A DNA stretch of 64,000 nt from Winogradskyella marincola (GTDB lineage: Bacteria > Bacteroidota > Bacteroidia > Flavobacteriales > Flavobacteriaceae), in NCBI RefSeq assembly GCF_029624125.1, contig NZ_JARSBN010000007.1, positions 62,001 to 126,000 on the forward strand, given 5' to 3'. The translations under genes were made by a program, and so were the position numbers. How positions within the stretch are numbered: the stretch's first letter is position 1; the number at the start of each line of letters is the position of its first letter. Below the pieces are notes generated by a model that did not search any database, was not told the origin of the DNA, and saw only the letters and a list, made by a program, of their open reading frames with translations. Shown piece by piece: positions 16,023 through 24,881 of this stretch.

Positions 16023-17236
16023 TATTCTGCTATTGATTGCGACACAATGTAAGCACCTGTCCAAGCATTCTGAAAATTAAACCCTCCTGTTACTGCATCT
16101 ACATTAATAACTTCTCCTGCAAAAAATAAATTGGGTATTAACTTACTTTCAAACGTTTTAAAGTTCACTTCTTTTAAGTCTACTCCTCCTGCTGTAACAA
16201 ATTCTTCTTTAAAGGTACTTTTGCCTGTTACCTGAAAAACGGCTTGTGTTAACTGCATTGCCAGAGCATTCAGTTGCTCTTTATTGAGATCTGCCCAACG
16301 TTCGTTTTCAGAGATATGAGATGCTACAACTAATTTCCTCCACAGTCGTTTTGGTAAATCGAACTGCGCAGTGCCAAAAATCTGTTTCTTAGCTAAATCT
16401 TGTTTTAAATCTTTTAGTTGATCTATACAATCTTCAAAATCTTGCTTTATAAAATTAATTTCAATCTTAAAATTATAATTAAGCTTTGCTAACTCCACAG
16501 CTCCATAAGCCGATAATTTTAAAATCGCTGGCGCGCTCATACCTACATGAGTTATAAGCAAAGGGCCTTCAGAAAAAAGATCGGTATCTAAAACCTTTAC
16601 TTCTACATTTTGCGCCACAACTCCTGGTATATCTTTTATGCGTTTATCTTTTATATCAAAGGTGAATAACGAAGGTACTGGCGGAATTATGGAATGTCCT
16701 AAATCTTCTAAAAGATTCCAGACTTTAGGGTTGCTTCCTGTTGCCAAAACTATTTTTTTGGCTTCAACATCTCCTTGAGATGTAGTAACTGTAAATCTAT
16801 TATCAACTGGTTTTATTGACTTTACAGAATAATTATATAAAACCTCAACCTTATGTTTTTTAGCTTCAAACAAAAAGCAATCTATAATAGTCTGAGATGA
16901 ATTTGAGACCGGAAACATCCTACCATCCTCTTCTATCTTTAATTCTACTCCACGCTCTTCAAACCATGCAATAGTATCTCCTGTCATAAAAGTATGAAAA
17001 GGTCCAAGCAATTCCTTTTCGCCTCTTGGATAATTTTGCACCAACTCTGATGGTATAAACTCTGCATGTGTAACATTGCAACGTCCACCTCCAGAAATCT
17101 TCACCTTTTGCAGACCTTCTTTACCACGCTCTAAAATAGCAACGGATAATTCGGGATGTTTTTCTGCTATGTTAATTGCAGCAAAAAATCCTGCTGCTCC
17201 TCCACCTATAACAATTATGTCTTTTTGTACTTGCAA
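16022..17236 (-). CDS. BaiN/HI0933-like FAD-dependent flavoprotein
   Basis: A 404-residue cytoplasmic NAD(P)/FAD-dependent oxidoreductase of the HI0933/BaiN (YhiN) group. The N-terminal dinucleotide-binding motif is VIGGGAAGFFAAI (about 9-21). The family signature KISGGGRCNVTHAEF follows (about 47-61), and the C-terminal FAD motif is LFFAGEVINVDAVTGGFNFQ with AWTGAYIVSQSIA. Only a few members have been studied and the physiological substrate is uncertain. It is the first gene of the flavoprotein-DUF1697-mvaD operon, which does not obviously tie it to isoprenoid synthesis. Confidence 0.9.
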   Translation of the reverse strand: MQVQKDIIVIGGGAAGFFAAINIAEKHPELSVAILERGKEGLQKVKISGGGRCNVTHAEFIPSELVQNYPRGEKELLGPFHTFMTGDTIAWFEERGVELKIEEDGRMFPVSNSSQTIIDCFLFEAKKHKVEVLYNYSVKSIKPVDNRFTVTTSQGDVEAKKIVLATGSNPKVWNLLEDLGHSIIPPVPSLFTFDIKDKRIKDIPGVVAQNVEVKVLDTDLFSEGPLLITHVGMSAPAILKLSAYGAVELAKLNYNFKIEINFIKQDFEDCIDQLKDLKQDLAKKQIFGTAQFDLPKRLWRKLVVASHISENERWADLNKEQLNALAMQLTQAVFQVTGKSTFKEEFVTAGGVDLKEVNFKTFESKLIPNLFFAGEVINVDAVTGGFNFQNAWTGAYIVSQSIAE

Positions 17237-17320
17237 AACTTTGATTTAACGAGATTTTATGAGTAAATCTTTGTTATTAACAACTTCAATAGCTATTCTT
17301 AACATCAGAAACAATATACA

Positions 17321-18130
17321 ATGATACACTATAAAAGATTAATATTAATAACGCTAATTGCGGTTTCTTGCCAATCTGCAGGACAACTTAAAATAGAAGG
17401 AAGTATTAACAATGCTATAAAAGAGGCTTCGGCTGCCGAAACCACATCTCAATCTAACCTTATATGGACTATTGAAGATGCTGGTAATGACAGTAATTTA
17501 TACGGATTAGATTCTGGCGGAAATATTGTAAAACAAATTAACATTACCAATGCCAGTAATATAGACTGGGAAGATTTAACCTCTGATAAAGAAGGAAACA
17601 TTTACATTGGTGACTTTGGAAACAACAATGAAAAGCGAAAGCATTTTAGGATTTTGAAAATAAATCATAACGACTTAGACAACGATACTGCTGAAGCAGA
17701 AATCATTGACTTTACTGTGCCAAAAAAGAAGTATTCTAAAGACTTTGAAGCCTTCTTTTTGTATAATAATTCGTTCTATATCTTTAGTAAAGAGACAAAG
17801 AAATTTATCACCTTAAAGGTTCCTAATACACCTGGTAAACATGAAGCTATTTTAAGATCTGACTTTAACTTAAACGGTAAAAACAATAAAATCACCTCTG
17901 CCGACATAAGCGATGACGGTAAAAGCATAGTACTACTTAACCATGATAAAGTCTGGAAAATTACTGACTTTAGTAATGATGATTTCTTTTCTGGCAATGT
18001 TGAAGCACAAGCTTTGGACCACAACACCCAAAAAGAAGGAATTTGTTTTAAAAATGATTCTACAATCTACATCACTGATGAACGCAATGGCGATGAAGGC
18101 GGCAACATATACAGTTACAGACTCAATTAA
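17321..18130 (+). CDS. Lipoprotein with predicted beta-propeller domain
   Basis: A 269-residue lipoprotein; the signal LILITLIAVSC places the lipidated Cys near residue 17. The mature protein contains repeated propeller-like phrases (GLDSGGNIVKQINIT, LTSDKEGNIYIGDFGNNNEK, ADISDDGKSIVLLNHDKVWK, KNDSTIYITDERNGDEGGNI). These are characteristic of NHL/SMP-30- or SdiA-regulated-type propellers in which short metal- or ligand-binding loops recur. No catalytic assignment is possible. It converges on the large phosphoesterase-barrel gene, and their 3' ends overlap by 4 bases within a shared hairpin. Confidence 0.7.
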   Translation: MIHYKRLILITLIAVSCQSAGQLKIEGSINNAIKEASAAETTSQSNLIWTIEDAGNDSNLYGLDSGGNIVKQINITNASNIDWEDLTSDKEGNIYIGDFGNNNEKRKHFRILKINHNDLDNDTAEAEIIDFTVPKKKYSKDFEAFFLYNNSFYIFSKETKKFITLKVPNTPGKHEAILRSDFNLNGKNNKITSADISDDGKSIVLLNHDKVWKITDFSNDDFFSGNVEAQALDHNTQKEGICFKNDSTIYITDERNGDEGGNIYSYRLN

Positions 18131-18140
18131 AAATTGAGTC
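18120..18140. terminator. Bidirectional terminator spanning two stop codons
   Basis: A perfect 9-base inverted repeat, GACTCAATT (18120-18128) and AATTGAGTC (18132-18140), has a 3-base AAA loop. It covers the last codons and stops of both convergent genes, so each gene's terminator is made partly of the other's coding sequence. Confidence 0.65.
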
Positions 18141-21100
18141 CGAAACCGAAAGAAAATCTTAAGCCATCTTCGCCTGTAAAGAAATTAAATGTTCCTGCTA
18201 CAGAGTCTGCTGCTGCAACCCAAAATCCACCACCATAAGAGTTGTGCCATTTTTCTGAATTGTCATTTTTCACCCAAACTCTCCCTAAATCTGCACCAGA
18301 GAAAATACCTATTTGCATAGGAAACCATGCTGTTTTAAAGCTATTAAAACTATATCTTAAATCTGCATTTGTTACCAACGAGTTTTTACCTGTAAAACGC
18401 TCTGTTCTGTAACCTCTTAGTCCTGCACCACCATCTCCGATATTGGCTCCTTGAAAAAACAAAAAGTCATCTCCAAAACGCAATTGAGTTCTTATATCTG
18501 TTTTTAAAACCAGTTTTCTATTAACACTCAATGCGTTGTAAAACCCTAGATGTGCATTAACATAACCAAAAATGTTATTAAACTCTTCTATTTCTGTCTT
18601 TGCACCAGCAACAATGTTAAAATCCATTCCTCGAGAAGTTGCTATTTCGTCATCTGCACTATGGTATTTGTAGGCAGTCTCAAGTGCTGTAAAAAAACGT
18701 CTTTTGTAAAATTCTTCATTGGTAGCAGGAATATAATCGGTTATAAACCTGTTGTCTGTAGCATCTAGTTCTACACCTTCAAAAACAGCTTTAAAACCAT
18801 ACTCACTACCATAACCAGAGTTTTTAACAGCTCCTACATTTACACCAAAAATACTTGTCTTAACTCTGTTGTAATCTAAGTCTAAATCATCGTCATTATT
18901 TTGTGTTTCATTTCCAATTCCAAAGAAGTTATTTGTAAAATTAGCACTTGTAAAAATGCCTCCGAGCTTTAAATTCCAATCGCCAAAAATATTAGCAAAT
19001 TGTCCTTCGTATCTTAAATCGAAACCTTTGGTTGCAAAATAATAACCCGATCTAAACTTATGCTGTTGCGAAAACGGATTGCGCTCAAATCCTTTTTTGG
19101 TTTTGGTTAAACTAACACCTACTTTAAACCCATCATCTGGATTAAAACCAACACTTGGAGTAATAACACTTGTCTTTGTTATAAATTTCTGAAAATCGTA
19201 TAAATTAGACTGGTAGTTATCTGTAAGTTTTATTTGTGCTCCTTTATTTTTTTCTATGGTGTTTTCTTTCGATTTATGGTCGTACACTTTTACACGTCTG
19301 CCATTATTAATCTTATAAATATCATTGCCTTGCCCACCAATAATCCTTGTGTAAATTAGATTATTGGCCTTTCCGTTAACTTCAAAAATATCATCATCAT
19401 CCAGACCATATACCCAAATTTCTTTAGTTGTATCTCTATGGTATGTTCTATCTACAATAACATCTGCTTTTTTACCACCTTTGTTTCTCCAAATTTGCAC
19501 TCTGGTTTCTTTGTCAGCAGTTCTGGTAATCTCAATAAAATCATCTTTATCTGTAGCGGTAAGAATAACTAATTCATCTAAATAGTTTGAATAACGTGTG
19601 GCTATATCAATAAGGTTATCGCGTCTGCCTTTTAGCTTGGTTTTAATGTCTTCAATGGTTTTGTCTTGAATCTCTTCAGGCAAATTTGAAAAAGCCGCTT
19701 CTATAACTTCATCTGTTACGTGCTCTTGTAAAAACTGAGCCTGTGCTATCCAAACCGATTTGTCTGCTTGTTTTATTAATGCTTTGTCTAGTTTGTGCCC
19801 AGCGCTATTCATCCATCTGATGTCTTTTAGCTCTTCATCATACACCTGAAGCTGATTTGTAGCACTAGAAATTGTTCTTCCTATATCTAATAAAGTACCA
19901 TCAAAATTAGAAAACACCTGATCTCTATCTCTCGGTATAGCTCTATATAGTTTATCTCCATTAGGCTGATCAAATTGTGCCCAACGCCATTGGTCCTGGT
20001 GTCTATCCCAATCTCCCAAAAGCATATCAAAAAGCCTTGCTCTTACAAAAGCGACTTCATCAATTTTATACTCTTCGTCTTTGCGTATCTTTTCTATAAT
20101 ATCATGCGTACTTTCTATATCATCTGCATACCCAAAATTTCTATCGTTAGAGTAGTTATCTTCTGGTCGTTCTTCTATCATATACAATTCTCCTCCGTAC
20201 TCATCATTATACTTACCTAAATGTTTATGCTTTGGAATGTAATATAGCTTTGGGTTGGTGTGGAGCACCTGAGCAGCATCTGACAATTTTGGAACAGCTA
20301 AAAAAGCATAAGGATGTGCCGCTGTATAGAAATCTAATATGAGTTCTTCTACAATGGTTTCATCAAACTCATTTTCTACAAAATTATCTTTAAATACTAC
20401 AGTCTGTATGTACTGTGTAGCACTCTTTCTAAGTGCGCGCATGTTTAATTCTCTACCGTCTTTTAACTTTAGTCTTAAAGAACGTGTTTGGTGTCCTCCT
20501 CCTTTTCTTACAACCTCTAAACCTCCATACAGCGTATCTAAAGTAGCTACTTTTGCTGTAATTTTTTTGCTGTAAATATCTCTGTAATTTTCGCCCCAAA
20601 TGGCTTCAAAAAAACCGGTTTTATCTGTTTCTTCTTTTGAATAAATAGAAACTTCTATTGTATTAGGAAAACTATCTGGTAATGTTGATATGTCAAAATC
20701 TGGTTTGTTTGGCGGTATAATTTCTTTTTGAAATATTGCTTTAGGCTCACCATTAACTGCACTAAAAATTTGCACCCAAGAACTTCCATCCTTGTAAACT
20801 ACAAGCTTTGCAAACCCTTGCTTTCCATAAGAAAACAAACCATTATCACTCAATGTTGCATAAGATTCCTTTGCTCCAGAACCCGAAACTATCTGCTTAA
20901 TTCTTCCCTCTTCTATATATTGCATAGTGTGCTCGTGACCAGACACAAACACTAATTTAGGGCTGTCTACAGCAAGCGTTTCTAATCGTTTCATTAACTC
21001 ATTGTAACGCTCGTTATAACGATCTTGTATAGACACACCTCCTTGAGTTCTTACCTGAGCAACTACTGTTGCTAAAACAGGAATAGGTATTTTCTTTTGA

Positions 21101-21843
21101 CCAGGAAACAAATGCTTAGAAGCTGCAAACTGACCACCATGAACACCATTAGTGTACATAGGATGATGCATTGCAAAAACTATGGTCTTGTTTTGTGCTT
21201 TTTTTAGTTCTCCTTCTACTTCTAGGAAAAAACGTTCTCTTGTTTTTATTTCGCACTCGTCATTTATACCTGGATTATCATTCCAGTTTTCTAAATACCA
21301 TTGGGTATCTATAATGATGAGTTGTACTGTCTCACTAACATCTATACTCTCTAACGGACAACCATTTTCTGGCTGAAAAGTGTTTTTACCTAATGCGTTT
21401 TCTACATACTTTTCTTGACGCTTTACTCCTTTTAATCCGCCTGCATACCACTCATGATTACCTGGTATAAATATGGTTTTACCTTTAAAATCTTTTACAG
21501 CACCAAACTGAGCCTGAAGTGCATTTTCTGCCGACGCTCTGTCTTTATGCTCTTTTTTTGGTAATCCTGCTGGGTAAATATTGTCTCCCAAGTACAGTGT
21601 ATAATCTTCTTTTGAATTGCCTTGCGCTGCTATATGCTTCTTAAACGCCATTAAAGCATCTGAATAGCCATTCATAGGAGATTTACCAGCATCACCAACT
21701 AAGTAAAATACATTATCAACTGGTTTTTCTGGTAAATTTTGAATTGTAAAATCATCTTCAGCATACTGCGCTTTATACGTAGCACATGCATGACTTAAAA
21801 TGATTAAAACTAAGATTGTAATTCTTTTGTAAATATGTTTCAT
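18127..21843 (-). CDS. Metallophosphoesterase / kinase-like / outer-membrane beta-barrel fusion protein
   Basis: A 1238-residue envelope protein with a lipoprotein-type N-terminus (LSHAC, Cys 20). Residues about 45-365 form a calcineurin-like metallophosphoesterase: GDAGKS (about 51), YLGDNIYP (about 84), GNHEWYAGG (about 134), MHHPMYTNG (about 226), GHEHTM (about 299). A middle region (about 520-760) carries LGDWDRHQDQW (about 610) and IPRDRDQVFSNFDG (about 640), which resemble the catalytic loop and metal-binding acid of CotH/Fam20/HipA-type atypical kinases. Residues from about 880 to the C-terminus are amphipathic strands ending in RFSFGFGLNF, typical of BamA/TamA-like barrels. The substrate is unknown, and the kinase-like reading is my inference. 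Confidence 0.8.
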   Translation of the reverse strand: MKHIYKRITILVLIILSHACATYKAQYAEDDFTIQNLPEKPVDNVFYLVGDAGKSPMNGYSDALMAFKKHIAAQGNSKEDYTLYLGDNIYPAGLPKKEHKDRASAENALQAQFGAVKDFKGKTIFIPGNHEWYAGGLKGVKRQEKYVENALGKNTFQPENGCPLESIDVSETVQLIIIDTQWYLENWNDNPGINDECEIKTRERFFLEVEGELKKAQNKTIVFAMHHPMYTNGVHGGQFAASKHLFPGQKKIPIPVLATVVAQVRTQGGVSIQDRYNERYNELMKRLETLAVDSPKLVFVSGHEHTMQYIEEGRIKQIVSGSGAKESYATLSDNGLFSYGKQGFAKLVVYKDGSSWVQIFSAVNGEPKAIFQKEIIPPNKPDFDISTLPDSFPNTIEVSIYSKEETDKTGFFEAIWGENYRDIYSKKITAKVATLDTLYGGLEVVRKGGGHQTRSLRLKLKDGRELNMRALRKSATQYIQTVVFKDNFVENEFDETIVEELILDFYTAAHPYAFLAVPKLSDAAQVLHTNPKLYYIPKHKHLGKYNDEYGGELYMIEERPEDNYSNDRNFGYADDIESTHDIIEKIRKDEEYKIDEVAFVRARLFDMLLGDWDRHQDQWRWAQFDQPNGDKLYRAIPRDRDQVFSNFDGTLLDIGRTISSATNQLQVYDEELKDIRWMNSAGHKLDKALIKQADKSVWIAQAQFLQEHVTDEVIEAAFSNLPEEIQDKTIEDIKTKLKGRRDNLIDIATRYSNYLDELVILTATDKDDFIEITRTADKETRVQIWRNKGGKKADVIVDRTYHRDTTKEIWVYGLDDDDIFEVNGKANNLIYTRIIGGQGNDIYKINNGRRVKVYDHKSKENTIEKNKGAQIKLTDNYQSNLYDFQKFITKTSVITPSVGFNPDDGFKVGVSLTKTKKGFERNPFSQQHKFRSGYYFATKGFDLRYEGQFANIFGDWNLKLGGIFTSANFTNNFFGIGNETQNNDDDLDLDYNRVKTSIFGVNVGAVKNSGYGSEYGFKAVFEGVELDATDNRFITDYIPATNEEFYKRRFFTALETAYKYHSADDEIATSRGMDFNIVAGAKTEIEEFNNIFGYVNAHLGFYNALSVNRKLVLKTDIRTQLRFGDDFLFFQGANIGDGGAGLRGYRTERFTGKNSLVTNADLRYSFNSFKTAWFPMQIGIFSGADLGRVWVKNDNSEKWHNSYGGGFWVAAADSVAGTFNFFTGEDGLRFSFGFGLNF

Positions 21844-21883
21844 GTGTATTATTTATAACTGAAAAATAAACTTGTTAAAAAGG

Positions 21884-23446
21884 TTAAGAGCTACAAGATA
21901 ACATAGAGCATCCTGCTTTATGTCGTGCCCATTCTGGTTGTTTAGCAAACCATTTTTCATATTTTGGTTGATTGCTGTATGGATTTTTCAACATTTGAAA
22001 CAAATCGTCAATTAAACCATATTCTCCTTCATTGGCATCATCTATAGCCAACTGTGCCATGTAATTTCTAAGTACATATTTAGGATTTACAGCATTCATT
22101 TTTATTTGTCGTTGTTGGTCTGTAGCTTCTTCTAACTTTAATCTTTTGTCGTAATCTATAATCCAATCATTCCATTTCTCTTCTTTCTTGCCTTGTATTT
22201 CTTCTGGGTTATAAAATGCTTGCTTTACAATTTCTAGGCTATTTTCAACTTTTCCTTTTTCAAAATTAGAAAGCAAACGGTAAAAAATTGTCATATCTGT
22301 TTCTGAAAGCAACAAGCAATCTTCTAAATCTTCAACTAATTTTTGATCTCCTTCTTTTTTGAAATCTAACCCTAATTTTGAACGCATCATATTTAAAAAC
22401 GCTTCTTCAAAATCTTTTTGATATTGATTCAAAATTGTTTCAAATGGCTCTGCTTCATCAACTAAAGCATACAACGCATTAGCCAATTGCAGCAAATTCC
22501 ACAACCCAATATTTGGCTGATTACCATAACGGTAACGCTTATGCTCTCTATCTGTAGTGTTTGGTGTCCATCCAAAATCAAAACCTTCTAACCAACCGTA
22601 AGGTCCATAATCTATGGTTTGTCCTAAAATAGACATGTTATCTGTATTCATAACTCCATGCACAAAACCGACACGTTGCCAATGAATAATCATATCTAAA
22701 GTTTTATCTGCAACTGCTTTAAAAAACTGAATATAGACTTCTTTTGAAGGTGCTCCAAGTTCTGGATAAAAATGTTTTATGGTATAATCTGTAAGCTTTT
22801 TAAGATTTTCTATATCGTTTCTTGAAGCAAACAATTCAAAATTACCAAAACGAATAAATGATGGTGCTACTCTGCAAACAATAGCTCCTTTCTCATAGGC
22901 TGTATTGCCGTTATAAAGCATATCTCTTAACACCTCATCTCCAGAAAGCATAAGGCTCAATGCTCTTGTTGTTGGCACACCTAAATGGTGCATTGCTTCG
23001 CTACACAAATATTCTCTTACGGAAGATCTTAAAACAGCCAAGCCATCTCCTTGCCTAGAATATGGCGTTTCACCAGCTCCTTTTAGTTGTATTGCCCAAC
23101 GTTTTTTATTGTGCTGTACCTCGAATAAATTTATTGCTCTTCCATCACCTAGCTGTCCTGCCCAATTCCCAAATTGGTGTCCTGCATAAGCCATGGCATA
23201 AGGCTGCGTTTCTTTATACAATTCTGAGCCTGAAAAAACATTTAAAAACGCTTGAGAATCTACTTCGTCTTTATGAATACCAATGTTTTCGCACATTTCT
23301 GGCGAAACATGAATTAATTTCGGAGATAAAGGTCTTTTTGGCTTTACATAAGAGTACATGGCACCAAATACTTTGCGCCTTGTATTATCTAAATTGGCAT
23401 CAGACGATAACTCTTTATTAAAACTATCTGCTATTTTTAATTTCAT
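21884..23446 (-). CDS. selO: Protein adenylyltransferase SelO (YdiU/UPF0061)
   Basis: SelO is a pseudokinase-fold enzyme that transfers AMP to Ser/Thr/Tyr of target proteins, linked in E. coli to the oxidative stress response. Family blocks seen are AYAGHQFGNWAGQLGDGRA (about 84-102), QLKGAGETPYSRQGDGLAVL with SSVREYLCSEAMHHLG (about 116-152), VHGVMNTDNMSILG (about 266-279, catalytic Asn/Asp) and YRYGNQP. The C-terminus CSMLSCSS keeps the conserved redox-active cysteine, at the place where eukaryotic orthologues have selenocysteine. The length of 520 residues is normal for bacterial SelO. It is divergent from the HD-domain gene and separated from it by 163 bases. Confidence 0.93.
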   Translation of the reverse strand: MKLKIADSFNKELSSDANLDNTRRKVFGAMYSYVKPKRPLSPKLIHVSPEMCENIGIHKDEVDSQAFLNVFSGSELYKETQPYAMAYAGHQFGNWAGQLGDGRAINLFEVQHNKKRWAIQLKGAGETPYSRQGDGLAVLRSSVREYLCSEAMHHLGVPTTRALSLMLSGDEVLRDMLYNGNTAYEKGAIVCRVAPSFIRFGNFELFASRNDIENLKKLTDYTIKHFYPELGAPSKEVYIQFFKAVADKTLDMIIHWQRVGFVHGVMNTDNMSILGQTIDYGPYGWLEGFDFGWTPNTTDREHKRYRYGNQPNIGLWNLLQLANALYALVDEAEPFETILNQYQKDFEEAFLNMMRSKLGLDFKKEGDQKLVEDLEDCLLLSETDMTIFYRLLSNFEKGKVENSLEIVKQAFYNPEEIQGKKEEKWNDWIIDYDKRLKLEEATDQQRQIKMNAVNPKYVLRNYMAQLAIDDANEGEYGLIDDLFQMLKNPYSNQPKYEKWFAKQPEWARHKAGCSMLSCSS

Positions 23447-23609
23447 ATAAATGCTGTGAAGACGCTTAAGTCTGAAATGTAATGTTGGTAGTTACGACTT
23501 ATTGTAATATATGTATAAAAATACAACTTAGTAATTACTATGTGCACTAATTAAATGTTAAGTCTTGTATTTTTCGTAATTTAGACCTAATTAATAATCT
23601 ACCTTACTT

Positions 23610-24881
23610 ATGACAAAGTCTCTTATTGAAGACACTCAGGAATATGTTTTTAACCTTTTAACAGAAAAGCTTCCGAATACATTTATATACCATAACTACA
23701 CTCATACAGAGCGTGTTTTAAGAAGTACAAGAGAACTTATTGAGAACTCTGAAATTAGCAACGAAGAAGCCAAAATATTAGAACTTACTGCTTTATTGCA
23801 TGACATTGGTTACACTGTTAGCACAGAAAACCATGAAGAAGAAGGTGTAAAGCTTGCTAAAGTTTTCTTAAAAGAGAAAGGTGTTGAAGAGCGCATTATT
23901 AAATCTGTTATGGATTGCATATTGGCTACAAAATTTGACAAAGAGCCAACCAACAAACTCGAAGAAATTATTAGAGATGCTGATGCTTCGCATTTTGGAA
24001 AAAAATATTTTAATGAGGCTAGTGAATTTCTTAGAAAAGAGCTTGAACTTAGAGGTATTAAAAATTACACACCTGCAGAATGGCGTGCTGAAAACATAAA
24101 TGTTTTAACTGAGCACAGTTTCTACACAGAATATGCTTTAAAAAACTGGCAGCCAAGAAAAGAAAAGAACTTAGCCAAATTAATGGGTAAAAAGAAGAAA
24201 AGAAAAAAGAAGCTTGATGTTGAAAAACTTAAAGCAAAATACAAAGCACAATACAAAAACGAAAGCCCAGAACGTGGTGTACAAACTTTCTATAGAACGG
24301 CTTTAAGAAACCACATAAAACTTAGTGATATTGCAGATACAAAAGCCAATATTTTATTATCGGTTAATGCTATTATTATATCTGTTGTACTTGCTAATCT
24401 TATTTCTAAACTAGATACAAACCCATATTTAACCTGGCCTACAATTATTTTCTTGTCGTTTTGTGTTATTTCTATGGTACTCTCTATCATAGCAACCCGA
24501 CCAAACGTTACAAGTGGAGAATTCACCAAAGAAGATGTAAAAAACCAAGAAGTAAACCTTAGCTTTTTTGGTAATTTTCATAAAATGGAACTCAAAGAAT
24601 TTGAATGGGCTATAGGAGAAATGGTAAAAGACAAAGACTATATCTATAAAGCGCTGACCAAAGATTTATACTTCTTAGGAAAAGTTTTGGAACGCAAATA
24701 CAGATTGCTACGTATTACATACACTGTATTTATGATTGGTATCATTATCTCATTAATATCTTTTGCTATCGCAGTGAAAGATAACCCTAATGTAAATATC
24801 AAGGATGTTTTACCAGAAACCAGTACAGAGACAAGTTACTTTACCCCTAAAAAGACAAAAGAAAATAGGTTTATGATTTAA
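23610..24881 (+). CDS. HD-domain phosphohydrolase fused to a PycTM (DUF5706)-like membrane effector domain
   Basis: A 423-residue two-part protein. Residues about 1-190 form an HD domain with metal ligands in YHNYTHTERV, ALLHDIGYT and RDADASHFG. After a very basic linker (KKKKRKKKLDVEKLKAKYKA) comes a region matching the DUF5706/PycTM type: RNHIKLSDIADTKANILLSV at the membrane entry (about 230-250), two close membrane helices (about 250-292) and a third near 367-388. PycTM proteins are membrane effectors of Pycsar anti-phage systems and respond to cyclic pyrimidine nucleotides. No nucleotide cyclase gene is adjacent, so defence is only a possibility. A housekeeping nucleotide phosphohydrolase is the alternative. 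It converges on the GAF gene with an 11-base overlap. Confidence 0.82.
   Translation: MTKSLIEDTQEYVFNLLTEKLPNTFIYHNYTHTERVLRSTRELIENSEISNEEAKILELTALLHDIGYTVSTENHEEEGVKLAKVFLKEKGVEERIIKSVMDCILATKFDKEPTNKLEEIIRDADASHFGKKYFNEASEFLRKELELRGIKNYTPAEWRAENINVLTEHSFYTEYALKNWQPRKEKNLAKLMGKKKKRKKKLDVEKLKAKYKAQYKNESPERGVQTFYRTALRNHIKLSDIADTKANILLSVNAIIISVVLANLISKLDTNPYLTWPTIIFLSFCVISMVLSIIATRPNVTSGEFTKEDVKNQEVNLSFFGNFHKMELKEFEWAIGEMVKDKDYIYKALTKDLYFLGKVLERKYRLLRITYTVFMIGIIISLISFAIAVKDNPNVNIKDVLPETSTETSYFTPKKTKENRFMI

Noticed and set aside
23062-23421. Plus-strand open frame of 119 residues within selO
   Set aside because: Shadow of the conserved selO reading frame, with no start context and no family.
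23610-24881. Complete Pycsar defence operon
   Set aside because: Only the effector-like half is present. Neighbours are selO and a GAF protein, and no pyrimidine cyclase or other defence gene was found.
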